This document shows positions 52,923-61,849 of a DNA stretch of 64,000 nt, in pieces; within the stretch, counting starts at the first letter, position 1, and each line of letters opens with the position of its first letter. The notes beneath the pieces are model-generated. The model searched no databases. It was given only the letters and a program-made list of their open reading frames with translations, and had not been told where the DNA came from. The stretch comes from Phycisphaerales bacterium PN19_bin_20 (lineage in GTDB: Bacteria > Planctomycetota > Phycisphaerae > Phycisphaerales > UBA1924): contig JAJOLK010000001.1 in NCBI GenBank assembly GCA_021173225.1, positions 1-64,000 of the forward strand, written 5' to 3'. The position numbers and the translations under genes are program-made.

Positions 52923-53543
52923 TCAGTCGAACTTCTTGGGCTGCTCAACGAGTTGCGGACCTGCCGGCGTCAGCGTCACCCGGATCGTCCGGTCCTTGCT
53001 GAACATGCCCCCAGTCCACTGGCCCTCGCCCATCGGCACAATCAGCCGCCAGTCGTCGATCGCCAATCCGCCCGCCTGCGCTAGCACCAACATCTGCCAA
53101 TTGCCGGTCTTCTCCGCGGCCTTCCAGAACCCCGCGCGCTCCGCGGCCTTGCGATCAACCTTCTGCGGGCTCACGTCCCCGGGCTCCCACCGCAGCGTCA
53201 CCGCCTGCCCCGCGTCCAGGATCGACGCCCGCAGCGGGTCGCCGCCGCCGAAGTAATCGCCCACCTTCTTGCTCTCAACCGTCTTTTGCACGTCCAGCGG
53301 CACAAAGATCAGGTCAGCCCTGATCGTCCGCCCCGCCAAGGCAGCGCTGGGCGTCACTTCCACGCTTGCCAGCTCCAAATCGGGCGCCGCCGACTTGTCG
53401 CCGCAACCTCCAAGGGCGCCCAAAGCACCCGCTGAAATGCCGACCAAGACGCCAACGCACAGCGCCTTGCGCGGGCCAGCGCGCAGCGCCAACCTCAGGC
53501 CGAACACAGACTCAGTACAAACGGCTGCGGGCATCGCGGTCAT
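52923..53543 (-). CDS. Lipoprotein of unknown family in the pseudokinase cluster
   Basis: This 206-residue protein has a long n-region, a hydrophobic helix and lipobox LGALGGC (Cys about 47). The mature part is a beta-rich domain of about 155 residues with LASVEVTPSAALAGRTIRADLIFVP, LRASILDAGQAVTLRWEPG, NWQMLVLAQAGG, DDWRLIVPMGEGQW and IRVTLTPAGPQLVE. The order of strands loosely recalls TssJ-type beta-sandwich lipoproteins, but I see no diagnostic motif. ATG 53543 follows AGGGAGCC. The 248-bp gap before the giant gene is partly GTCCGAAGT-type repeats (52799-52880). Confidence 0.55.
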   Translation of the reverse strand: MTAMPAAVCTESVFGLRLALRAGPRKALCVGVLVGISAGALGALGGCGDKSAAPDLELASVEVTPSAALAGRTIRADLIFVPLDVQKTVESKKVGDYFGGGDPLRASILDAGQAVTLRWEPGDVSPQKVDRKAAERAGFWKAAEKTGNWQMLVLAQAGGLAIDDWRLIVPMGEGQWTGGMFSKDRTIRVTLTPAGPQLVEQPKKFD

Positions 53544-53700
53544 GGTCGTGGCTCCCTGAAAGTCTCTGACTGCTCGTGCTGCTGCTGGATCAACGGCATT
53601 GTGAAAAACACCTGCATTTCGGCTCTGCCTAGGGCTGAGGCTCAGTCTGAGCCCCCGTCAAGCTCTGTCGCGCGTGCGCTCTGGCCCGGCGCGACTGCAT

Positions 53701-55701
53701 TTATAAACCAAGGCTCTCAACCAGCGCGACCAATTCCGCGTCGGCCCCTGGGTCGCCAATGAGCATACCACGAACCCGCGACAGCGTCCGCGCAAGGTCG
53801 CTCGCCAGCGGGTCCAGCACCGTCTCGATGGCCGCCGGGGGTGCATCGCCCAGGTCACGGCACACGCTGTCCGGCCCCGCGCTAGGGAAGCAGCGCACAA
53901 TCAGCGCCAGCACGCCCGACCAAACCTCCATCGGCACCAGCGCCTGCTCAGGCGCCACCTTCAGCTTCACCAGCCGCCCAGGGCCCAGCGCGTGCGCCAG
54001 CGCCGCGTCGGCCTTCAATACGCCCGCAATCAGCCCCGCCAGCGTCGTTTCGCGCGCCGCCGTCTCACGCAACTGACGCACCTGGCCAGCCAGCGTCTGC
54101 ACGTCGTCCCACGCCGCGCTCAGCGGGTTGTGCTCGTCGGTCAGCAGCGCGCGGATTGCCAGCACGCCCAGTGCGTACAGGTCTGCCGGGCTGCTGTGCA
54201 TCGGCGTCAGCTCAAACAGCACGTCGTGCAACTGCTGACCCTCAAGCTTCTTCAGCGCCGCGCTCGCGCCCGCCTCAAGCGCGTGCTCAAAGCTCACCAG
54301 ACGCACCTCGCCGCTCGCCAGCGCGCTGCCCGCCTGCACACGGCACAGCAGGTCGCACCGCCCAAACTCCGTCGGCAGGCGCATCCAAACGCAATCACGG
54401 CTCGAACCGCGCACGCGGTCTTGCGTCGTCAGCGTCCCCTCCAGCACGCTCCCGCCCGGGCTGCTCATCACACGCCGAACGCGCAGCGAGCCGTAGCCCA
54501 CGCTGGTCGCGCCGCCGCCCGAGGGCTGGTAGATCGACGCGCCGGCGTTCGAGAGGTTCACATACAGCCGCTCGCGCGTGCCCGCCACCGGCAGCATCGC
54601 CCCCGCGCCCGGCTCAGTGAGCACCGCGCGGGCCGTCCAGAACGCCGGGAGCGCCGAGCCGCTGGTCCCAAGCGCTACCCGCACCGAGCCCGCCGAAAGG
54701 TTCAGCATCGGCTCCTGCGTCGCCGCCACGCTGGCCCGAACCTGCTCGGTCACGTCCAGCAAAAGCGCCAGCTTGTGGTGCAGCACTTCCAGCGCCGCGC
54801 CCCAAGGGCCCCGACGGCTCAAGAACGCCTGCCCTCCCACGCCGCCCGCCGCCGCATCGCTCGAAGACAAACCCCCCGCGCCGCCAACGCCCGCCGCCTC
54901 GACCAGTGAGCCCAGCGGCGAACGCTCATCCGCACCACCCGCGACGCTGCTGAGCGCATCCACATACCGCTCAAAGCTCAGCGGCGTGTGCGCCATGATC
55001 AGCAGCCCGCCCGCCAAGCACCAGCCCCTCCGTGCGCCGTCTAACCCCAGCGCCTCGGCAGCGTCTTTGCACAAGTGGTCCCGCGGTGCGTCGGGGTCAA
55101 GCGCTACCAGTGTGGCACTCTGCGCGTCGGCACTCTCGCCAATAAGGTACCGGTGCCGCGAGCCCGCGAAGCTTGCCAGGTCACGCGCTTTGAGCGCTGC
55201 CTCGTCCGTGCACACGCGCAGCGGCTTGCCGTCACCCGCAGCCGCAGGCACAGCGCCGCGCGCCCCATCGAGCACCATCGGCCCGACGCGCCACGCGCCG
55301 GCGTCGCTGCGCGTGCCAGTGCCCGTTCCAGTCCCGGTCCTGATCACCCCGGCCTCAGGCACCCGCGCCAGCCGCTCAGCCCGTGACGCCCACCGCAGGT
55401 CCATCAGCGTGTTGTTCAAGACTTCAGGCGCGGCCCCGGCCCGCAGCCCGGGCCCCAGCACACCCTGCTCGTGAAGCTCAAGCCACCGGTGCACCGTCCC
55501 GCCGGCATCCGCCAGTGCGCCCAAGTACACCGTTGAGTCCAGCGCCTCGCGCGCCACGCACGCCACGCCCGCCTCGGTCAGTAGCACGCAGACGCGCAGA
55601 ATACCGCTCTCGCCCGGCAGCGCCGCCGCCAATCGATAACCCTTGGGCACCGGCCCGGGCAGCGCGCGGAACACAAACGCAAAGCCCTGCGGGCTCGACA
55701 A
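53701..55701 (-). CDS. Large protein with a degenerate kinase-like C-lobe
   Basis: This protein of about 666 residues has no assigned family. It is cytoplasmic by sequence (no signal, no clear membrane helix). The C-terminal third has SSPADLYALGVLAIRALL, which matches the helix F region of protein kinases (DVYALGxxLYELL), but HRD and DFG motifs are not seen. An earlier stretch (LYVNLSNAGASIYQPSGGG, VGYGSLRVRRVMSSPGGSVLEG) is beta-rich. I start at TTG 55701, six bases after a perfect GGAGGT; a GTG at 55824 would sit upstream of the predicted promoter. It follows the VWA gene in the cluster. Confidence 0.55.
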   Translation of the reverse strand: MSSPQGFAFVFRALPGPVPKGYRLAAALPGESGILRVCVLLTEAGVACVAREALDSTVYLGALADAGGTVHRWLELHEQGVLGPGLRAGAAPEVLNNTLMDLRWASRAERLARVPEAGVIRTGTGTGTGTRSDAGAWRVGPMVLDGARGAVPAAAGDGKPLRVCTDEAALKARDLASFAGSRHRYLIGESADAQSATLVALDPDAPRDHLCKDAAEALGLDGARRGWCLAGGLLIMAHTPLSFERYVDALSSVAGGADERSPLGSLVEAAGVGGAGGLSSSDAAAGGVGGQAFLSRRGPWGAALEVLHHKLALLLDVTEQVRASVAATQEPMLNLSAGSVRVALGTSGSALPAFWTARAVLTEPGAGAMLPVAGTRERLYVNLSNAGASIYQPSGGGATSVGYGSLRVRRVMSSPGGSVLEGTLTTQDRVRGSSRDCVWMRLPTEFGRCDLLCRVQAGSALASGEVRLVSFEHALEAGASAALKKLEGQQLHDVLFELTPMHSSPADLYALGVLAIRALLTDEHNPLSAAWDDVQTLAGQVRQLRETAARETTLAGLIAGVLKADAALAHALGPGRLVKLKVAPEQALVPMEVWSGVLALIVRCFPSAGPDSVCRDLGDAPPAAIETVLDPLASDLARTLSRVRGMLIGDPGADAELVALVESLGL

Positions 55702-55765
55702 GGTGCGACCTCCGGAGCCGCTCCGAATCGGTAGACCGCCTGGCCACCGTCCGGAGGGAGCCGCG

Positions 55766-55797
55766 AGTATACACGATCTGAGGCTGGCCTCCTGCAA
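55766..55797 (-). promoter_or_regulatory. Candidate promoter inside the pseudokinase cluster
   Basis: On the minus strand TTGCAG (55797-55792), a 20-bp spacer and TATACT (55771-55766) precede the 53701-55701 gene. The -10 is strong, the spacer long. Its place just upstream of the GGAGGT-TTG start supports that start. Confidence 0.4.
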
Positions 55798-55854
55798 AGC
55801 CCAAATTTCAGGCCGAACACCCACGCCTCAACCACGTCAGCCCGGTCGCCCCGC

Positions 55855-57726
55855 CTACCCCACAATCCGCCGGCGGTTCTTCACATAGTCCCAGACCACG
55901 AACCGGTCCAGCTGCGCCCCGGCCACAAAGAACACCCGCCCCTTGGTCCCCTCTGCCAGCGCGTGCGCAAACCGCACGTCCTGCTCGCTCTGGTTCCAGC
56001 TCTGCAGCAAGAAGATGTTGATCGTGATCCCCTCGCGCGCACACGCCAACGCCTCGCGCATCGTCGCCTGCTCCGTCAGGGGGTCCGGCGGGTACAGCAT
56101 CAGCAGCTCGGGCCCGTCAAAGTGCGCCGTCGGCAGCCCATCAGTAATCAGCAGCACCTGCCGGTTGGGCGTGTCCTGCACCCCCAGCACCTGGCGTGAC
56201 AGCCGCAGCGCGTGCTGGATGTTCGTAAAGTGCTGCGGCAGCCGCGCCTCGGTCGTCGCCGGGTTGCTCATGTCCGCCTTCAGCCGCACGCGCGGGCTGT
56301 GGATGCTCACCGGCTTTGGCAGCAGCCCGACAAGCTCGGCCGAACTGGTCAGCTTCGCCAGCGTGAACATCTCGATGAACGCCAGAAAATCGCCCGGATA
56401 CTGGCCCCGGATCAGCCCGTCGAGCGCCAGCGCCATCCGCTTGACGTTCACGTACTGCCCGTCGTAACGCATCGAGCCTGACATGTCCATCACCACCGCC
56501 GTCGCGCACCGTGGATTGTTCCGCGTCAGCCGAACGGCGATGTCCCGCGCGCTCACACGCAACCCGCCGCCCTTCACACCTCCGGCAGTCATACCCCCGG
56601 CACTCAGCGCGTTCACCAGTGTCTGCGTCGTGTCGATCGTCGACGCCGTATCGCCAAACTCATACGCCCGCGTCCGCTCCAGCTCCACAGGCCCCTCGCC
56701 CATGATGCCCACATTGTGCCGCCCCGTCCGCGCTTCGCGCAGCTCGCCAAACACCTCGCTAAGCAGCAGGTTCTGCATCGCCCGTAGGCCCTTGGGCGTC
56801 AGCGCGTACCCGTCGCGCGTCTTTGACAGCCCGGCCCGCTCCGCCGCCTGCCGCACGGCCTCTCGCACCATCTCGCCGATCTTGTTGAGCTCCTCAACCT
56901 GCTCGGGCGGTGCAAACTCACCCAGCGAGTCCATATCAATGATCGCGATCTGCGCGTTCTTGGCCGCCTCTTCAAGCTGCTTAAGCAGCTCGTCGATCTT
57001 CTCAAGCTCAAGCTTCACGTCCACCGCGTCGCTGACGCTCAGCGCCTCACGCCCCGTAAAGTCGTACGCATCGTCAAGCTGCTCGACCTGGATCAGGTTC
57101 ACCAGCCCGCCCAGCGCCCGCATTACCGCCCGCGCCGCAGGTGAGGTGTCGTCGCGCAGCCGCTCGAACAGCCGCTCAAGCTCGTACACCTGCCGCTGCT
57201 TGACGGCCCGTGCAAGCTGGCCTTTGAGCTTCTCATCCAGCCCCGCCGTGCCCCGCCCGGCCTCGGTCAACTGAGCCTCCGCGTCACGCAGCGCCTGATC
57301 GACCCGGTACGTGGACAGGATCTTGGCCTTGCGCTCCAGCAGCAGCCGCCGCAGGCTTTCAATCGACGGCCCCAGCGTCGGGAACATAGATGGGTCCAGC
57401 CGCACCGCTCGCGCTAGCTCCTCCTCGCTCAGCTCGCGCATGTCGCCGTACGCCAGCAGATGCTCCATCGCCGCGCCCATCACCTCGGTTGGCTCAGCGG
57501 TGGGCGACGGAAACTCCGCCGGGTCGTACTTCTGATACGCATGTACAACCCCGCCGAAGCTCTCGAAGCTTGGGCTCTCGTGGCCGAGGCTCTCGAAACT
57601 TGGGCTCGCGTCGCCAGAACTTCCACCAGATTTACTCTCCCGGGCCGTGCCATCACCCTGTGGGGCACCCTTCGCCGGCTGCTCGGGCCCGTCTCCCAAT
57701 GGATCACGAATCGGCGGATTGTTCAC
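55855..57726 (-). CDS. COG4867-type protein with von Willebrand factor A domain
   Basis: About 623 residues. The N-terminal half is charged and helical (EMRELSEEELARAVRLDP-type segment, RRLLLERKAKILSTYRVDQA, coiled coil 190-270). The C-terminal half is a VWA domain with MIDAS motif VVMDMSGSMRYDGQYVNVKR, then VLLITDGLPTAHFDG and GITINIFLL. A conserved block GHNVGIMGEGPVELERTRAYEFGD-like (here RHNVGIMGEGPVEL) precedes it. This matches COG4867 proteins, usually partnered with a MoxR ATPase. GTG 57726 follows GGGGTGG; the frame is open to 57816, overlapping the preceding lipoprotein. Confidence 0.85.
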   Translation of the reverse strand: MNNPPIRDPLGDGPEQPAKGAPQGDGTARESKSGGSSGDASPSFESLGHESPSFESFGGVVHAYQKYDPAEFPSPTAEPTEVMGAAMEHLLAYGDMRELSEEELARAVRLDPSMFPTLGPSIESLRRLLLERKAKILSTYRVDQALRDAEAQLTEAGRGTAGLDEKLKGQLARAVKQRQVYELERLFERLRDDTSPAARAVMRALGGLVNLIQVEQLDDAYDFTGREALSVSDAVDVKLELEKIDELLKQLEEAAKNAQIAIIDMDSLGEFAPPEQVEELNKIGEMVREAVRQAAERAGLSKTRDGYALTPKGLRAMQNLLLSEVFGELREARTGRHNVGIMGEGPVELERTRAYEFGDTASTIDTTQTLVNALSAGGMTAGGVKGGGLRVSARDIAVRLTRNNPRCATAVVMDMSGSMRYDGQYVNVKRMALALDGLIRGQYPGDFLAFIEMFTLAKLTSSAELVGLLPKPVSIHSPRVRLKADMSNPATTEARLPQHFTNIQHALRLSRQVLGVQDTPNRQVLLITDGLPTAHFDGPELLMLYPPDPLTEQATMREALACAREGITINIFLLQSWNQSEQDVRFAHALAEGTKGRVFFVAGAQLDRFVVWDYVKNRRRIVG

Positions 57727-57793
57727 ACCACCCCTACGCCAAGGGGCACCGCTGCGTTCGCGCCGGCCTTCCCACGCCAACGAATACAGGCTC

Positions 57794-58240
57794 TTACTGC
57801 CCCCCGCCAATCTCACGGATCAGCAGCGGCCCTGCTGTCGTGCTGCCGGATTCATCCACCGCCTGCGTGACCTCAAGCACCGAGAGTCCTGGACGCAGCG
57901 TCATCTCTACCGGACGCTGCGGGTTCGGCAGGGTGTCAAGCCGCAGCCACACTACTTCGCGCTGATCAGCCGTGTACGGCCCCATCCCGCGCCGGTCGCC
58001 CGGACCCAGGCGCTGCGAGCCGATTGTCATCGTCCCCGCGTTGTTGCGCGTCAACACCTGCACATACAGCGGCTGCGGCGTGCCATTGCGCACGTCCGCG
58101 CTATACCCGCTCTTGCACCCCCCGAGCCCCAGCGCCGCCAAGCTCGAAAGGCCCGCCAAGGCCAGCGGCCAGCGCCGAAGCCCAGAGAGCTGTGCGGACC
58201 GGGTCAAACGCTGTATGCAAGCCGAAGCCGTGGTGCTCAT
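57794..58240 (-). CDS. Small lipoprotein of unknown function
   Basis: This 148-residue protein has a signal peptide with lipobox LAALGLGGC (Cys about 42) and a mature beta-rich domain of about 105 residues (SADVRNGTPQPLYVQVLTRNN, ADQREVVWLRLDTL, LSVLEVTQAV). No family is recognised. It lies between the DUF2959 lipoprotein and the VWA gene on the same strand, 67 bp before the preferred VWA start. Confidence 0.6.
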   Translation of the reverse strand: MSTTASACIQRLTRSAQLSGLRRWPLALAGLSSLAALGLGGCKSGYSADVRNGTPQPLYVQVLTRNNAGTMTIGSQRLGPGDRRGMGPYTADQREVVWLRLDTLPNPQRPVEMTLRPGLSVLEVTQAVDESGSTTAGPLLIREIGGGQ

Positions 58241-58482
58241 GGCTCATTGTTCGCCGCCAACGCCCGTCGGATGCGGTCGTGCCCGAGCACAAATTTGCCT
58301 TACTTCCGCCGCCGCCCTCGCCGTCGCCGCGGCGCCGGATCCAGCTCACCCAGGGCGCGCCGAATGGCCGTCGTCCACTCGCGCCGCGCCGTCCGCAGGG
58401 CCGTCCACCCAGACGCGCCGGCTGCCCACTGCCGATTCTCGATTGCCCTTCCAACCCCATGTGCCCATGTGCCCATGGGCCC

Positions 58483-59172
58483 TCACCGCTTCATCTGGCT
58501 GATGAACGCGTCCGCCTCCGCGATCGACTGGTTCATCTCCGCAATCAGCCGCGACACATCCCCTTCGATCATCTTCACATCGCCGCTCAGGCTCGCGATC
58601 GCCGCCGCGTTGAGGTTGTGCTTGAGGTACAGCACCCGGTCGTTCATCGCCGTCAGCACCGGCTTCATCTTCCCCTCGGCCTGGCGCATCGCCCCAACCA
58701 GCTTCTCGTACAGCCGCCGCGTGTCGCGAAGCTGCCCCTCGCTCTTCTCGCGCATCGCGCCGTCGCTGTACTGCGTCAGCTCCGCCTCCCACTCTCGAAA
58801 CAGCGCCGACGCGACCCCCTCGGTCTTGCCGATCCGCTCGCCCACATCCTCGGCAGCCGTCTTGCAGCGCTCAAACTCGCGCTGCAGCTTCCTGTACTGC
58901 CCCTCAAGTTCGCCGCCAGAAAAACCCGTCATGGCCTGGAACTGTTCCAGCGCGCTGGCAAACTTTTCCTTGGCCTCCTGCTGGCTGTCGCGCGCTTCCT
59001 GAACCTTCTCAACAAGCTGCTCGCGCTTGGCGTACCCAAGCCGCTCCCACACGGCGATCGTCGCCGACTGGCACCCCGCTACGCCCCCCACGCCAACTAC
59101 ACCAGCCGCGGCGGCCAGCAGCCCAGCCACGAGCCCCGCCCACGCACGCCCACCAACCTCTGAAGTACCCAT
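58483..59172 (-). CDS. DUF2959 family lipoprotein
   Basis: This 229-residue protein has a signal helix with lipobox-like VGGVAGC, then an all-helical coiled-coil domain. YAKREQLVEKVQEARDSQQEAK, FASALEQFQAMTGFSGGELE, MKPVLTAMNDRVLYLKHNLN and IAEMNQSIAEADAFISQMKR match the DUF2959 family closely over the full length. The function of DUF2959 is unknown; the family is often found in marine proteobacteria. ATG 59172 was chosen; the open frame to 59607 is antisense to the methyltransferase. It is the first gene of the six-gene minus-strand cluster. Confidence 0.88.
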   Translation of the reverse strand: MGTSEVGGRAWAGLVAGLLAAAAGVVGVGGVAGCQSATIAVWERLGYAKREQLVEKVQEARDSQQEAKEKFASALEQFQAMTGFSGGELEGQYRKLQREFERCKTAAEDVGERIGKTEGVASALFREWEAELTQYSDGAMREKSEGQLRDTRRLYEKLVGAMRQAEGKMKPVLTAMNDRVLYLKHNLNAAAIASLSGDVKMIEGDVSRLIAEMNQSIAEADAFISQMKR

Positions 59173-59205
59173 AGAAGCTCCGCTCCTGCCCTTTGGTGCC
59201 AACAG

Positions 59206-60141
59206 TTGATCCACGTGCCCAACGTTATCACCATCACGAACCTCAAAGACCCGCGCCTGGCCGACTACCTCGACGTCAAAGAGCGCCAGCTCAGCGCCGA
59301 TTTCGGCGCGCCAGGTCCCGACGGCAGACCCGGCGGCACACCCGACGCGCCCCACGGCAAGCTTTACGCCGAGGGCCCGATGGTCCTTGAACAGCTCCTC
59401 AAATCCAACCACCGCCTCCTGAGCTTGCTGACCACCGCGCCCCGCCTCGAAGACCTCGGCCTGCCCTTGCCACACGACCTTCCCGTCTACCTGCTCCCGC
59501 AGCGCGAGCTTGACCGCGTCATCGGCTTCAACATTCACCGCGGGCTGCTCGGCATCGCCGCCCGCGCCAAGCCGCAAACCGTTGTTCAACTTCTGGCCCA
59601 CGCCCACACTCAGCAGAACGCAGATTCGCGCCGCCCCGGCCCGCTTGTGGTCCTAGAAGACCTCAGTAATCACGACAACGTCGGGTCGATCTTTCGGCAC
59701 GCCGCCGCGTTCGGTGCCGCCGGGGTCATCCTCAGCGCCCGCTGCGCCGACCCGCTCTACCGAAAATCGATCCGCGTCTCGATCGGCCACGCCCTGCGCG
59801 TCCCGTGGGCTTGGGCACCCACCACCGAGGACCCCTCGGGCCTGGGCACCGAAACCCTCGTCGCCCTGGCCACCGCAGGCTGGACGACCGTTGCTCTGAC
59901 CCCCGCGGGTGACCGAGATCTTGACACAATGATCAAAGTTGGCAGCACAATCGGCGACGATCGTCGTATTTTTGCTAACTTTGCCATGGTCATCGGTGCC
60001 GAGGGCCCGGGCCTTAGCGCCCCAACCTTGGCCGCCTGCAACTTGCGCGTGCGGATCCCGATGGCCAGTGGGGTCGACAGCCTCAACGCCGCCACGACTG
60101 CCGCCATCGCGCTGTACGAGCTCACGCGATTGAGGCGGTAA
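59206..60141 (+). CDS. SpoU/TrmH-family RNA 2'-O-methyltransferase
   Basis: This 311-residue protein has an N-terminal L30-like substrate-binding part (LYAEGPMVLEQLLKSNHRLL) and the SPOUT knot with all three motifs: LVVLEDLSNHDNVGSIFRHAAAFG read across motif 1, FAMVIGAEGPGLS (motif 2) and RIPMASGVDSLNAATTAAIALYEL (motif 3). It methylates a ribose in tRNA or rRNA; the target is not clear. The start is TTG 59206 or GTG 59215. It diverges from the DUF2959 gene across 33 bp. Confidence 0.9.
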   Translation: MIHVPNVITITNLKDPRLADYLDVKERQLSADFGAPGPDGRPGGTPDAPHGKLYAEGPMVLEQLLKSNHRLLSLLTTAPRLEDLGLPLPHDLPVYLLPQRELDRVIGFNIHRGLLGIAARAKPQTVVQLLAHAHTQQNADSRRPGPLVVLEDLSNHDNVGSIFRHAAAFGAAGVILSARCADPLYRKSIRVSIGHALRVPWAWAPTTEDPSGLGTETLVALATAGWTTVALTPAGDRDLDTMIKVGSTIGDDRRIFANFAMVIGAEGPGLSAPTLAACNLRVRIPMASGVDSLNAATTAAIALYELTRLRR

Positions 60142-60290
60142 CTGTGTCACCTCGCTCACCTAAATCAGCGCGAACTACGCTCACGCTTGTGCGTCTAAAC
60201 ACTCATCGTTGCCGAAGTTCAAAGGCCGCTCAGGCCCGGCCCTCGCGCGGCACGAACGTCCAACCATCGGCACATACACGGAGCCCTCGA

Positions 60291-61586
60291 ATGAACTTTG
60301 GCACGCTTGCTCGCTCTTCGGTCCGCCTCGCCGTCGGAGCTCTGGCCGTGGCCGCCGGGCTCGCCACCCCCGCGCTCGCTGGTTCGGGCACGTTTGTGCT
60401 TGACGCTGACACGGTTCGCCGTGAGGGCACGGGCGAGGCGCGGGTCAGGCTCAACAAGATGGAGCTTGAGCCCGCCGACCTGAAGTGGGCCAACCTTTCC
60501 GACTGGGCGGGCGGGGACGCGCTGACGCCCGACGCGCTCAAGGGCCGCCCGGTGCTGATCATCACCAGCACGGGCTGGGCACCGGCCTCGCAGGGCGTCG
60601 TTCGCCGTGCGGCTCAGCTCGGGGCTAACAACAAAGACCTGGTCGTGGTCGTCATCCAGACCAAGGACCGCCTCGAGCTCGCCACCAAGTGGCTTAAGGA
60701 TCAGAATATCACTGTGCTCTCGGCCCGTGACGCTGACGGCAATTTCCGTGCGTCGCTCGGCAGCGACCAGGATCCCGACATCTTCGTGATCGACCGCGCC
60801 GGGCAGATGCGGTTTGCCGACGTTGAGAGCGAGTCGTTGACCGCCGCGGTTGACTTTGTGACCCGCGAGAGCATCGAGATCGCCCAGGCCAAGCCCGCCG
60901 AGGCCAGGCGGCTTGAGGCCGACTTTACCGCCGCCCAGAACCGCACCCGCGTCGCTGGTGACGCGATCCGCCCGGGTCAGTTTGGCAACGTCGCCGTCGA
61001 GTTCAAGGCGCCCGACGGTGGGCTCTACGGCTCGGCCCTCTGGCCCGCCAAGAACAAGCAAGAGAACATCCAGGGCTCAAATGACGTGCAGGGCCAGCAG
61101 CTGCCCTTCACCACCGAGCACATGTTCTGGTTCAACGGTGCGCCCAAGAACAGCAACGGCAAGGTCATGGTGTACGACTACTGGGCGACGTGGTGCTACC
61201 CCTGCAAGCGCAGCATGCCGCTGCTCGAAGAGATGGCCCAGACCTTCCGCGATGAGCTTGAAGTCATCGGCATCATGGGCGTCAACGAAGGCCGCCCCGA
61301 GATCCAGCGCTGGATGAACGCCAACAAGGTCACCTACAGCCACGGTTTTGATAATGGCGAGAAGTCCATCAAAGCCCTCAGTGTCACCGCCATCCCGACC
61401 ATCGTCGTGGTCTCGTCCGACGGCGTGGTCCGCTGGCAGGGCAACCCCCTCCAGCCCTTCTTCCGTGACATCGTGCGCCAGGTTATTGAGGTTGATCCGG
61501 GCGTCAAGGCCCGCCGCGATGCCATCCGCGACCTGCGCCGCAAGGGCGACGCCGCGGCCCGCGAGCAGTCCGCCGGCGCAAAGTGA
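60291..61586 (+). CDS. Exported protein with two thioredoxin-like domains
   Basis: This 431-residue protein has a signal peptide (SVRLAVGALAVAAGLATPALA) and two thioredoxin-fold domains. The first (about 85-195) has GRPVLIITSTGWAPAS where the redox site should be, so no CxxC, but keeps DPDIFVIDRAGQM. The second (about 290-405) is TlpA-like with DYWATWCYPCKRSMPLLEEM (CYPC at 302-305) and the cis-Pro in VTAIPTIVVVSSDG. A single redox site suggests a periplasmic disulfide reductase, with the first domain as a binding module. ATG 60291 follows GGAG. A strong terminator ends the gene. Confidence 0.87.
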   Translation: MNFGTLARSSVRLAVGALAVAAGLATPALAGSGTFVLDADTVRREGTGEARVRLNKMELEPADLKWANLSDWAGGDALTPDALKGRPVLIITSTGWAPASQGVVRRAAQLGANNKDLVVVVIQTKDRLELATKWLKDQNITVLSARDADGNFRASLGSDQDPDIFVIDRAGQMRFADVESESLTAAVDFVTRESIEIAQAKPAEARRLEADFTAAQNRTRVAGDAIRPGQFGNVAVEFKAPDGGLYGSALWPAKNKQENIQGSNDVQGQQLPFTTEHMFWFNGAPKNSNGKVMVYDYWATWCYPCKRSMPLLEEMAQTFRDELEVIGIMGVNEGRPEIQRWMNANKVTYSHGFDNGEKSIKALSVTAIPTIVVVSSDGVVRWQGNPLQPFFRDIVRQVIEVDPGVKARRDAIRDLRRKGDAAAREQSAGAK

Positions 61587-61684
61587 GCCGCACGTTCACC
61601 ACTTGGTGACCAGCCGCTGAGCCGGCCAACGAGTTTGGTGGGGCTGGCCAAGCCGCCTCCTAAGATCGAACCAGGAATCTCCAG

Positions 61685-61716
61685 CGGGTGGGAGCGAAGG
61701 CTCCTGCCCGTTTTTT
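61685..61716 (+). terminator. Rho-independent terminator after the thioredoxin-like gene
   Basis: CGGGTGGGAGC-GAAG-GCTCCTGCCCG makes an 11-bp stem (two G-T pairs) with a 4-base loop, followed directly by six T residues, about 100 bp after the stop. Confidence 0.92.
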
Positions 61717-61849
61717 ATGGTCCGGATGTCCCCTTTGTGGGTGTCGAGATGGGGTGAAGTACGTAGGTTTGACACGATCTAGGTATTTCGACTGCCCTAG
61801 GGCTGTACCACCGGCAAGTAAAGACCGATCAGAAATCTTCGCAGAACCC

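Noticed and set aside
52923-53543. Type VI secretion lipoprotein TssJ
   Set aside because: Only a loose likeness in strand order and lipoprotein signal; no diagnostic motif and no other secretion genes in the window.
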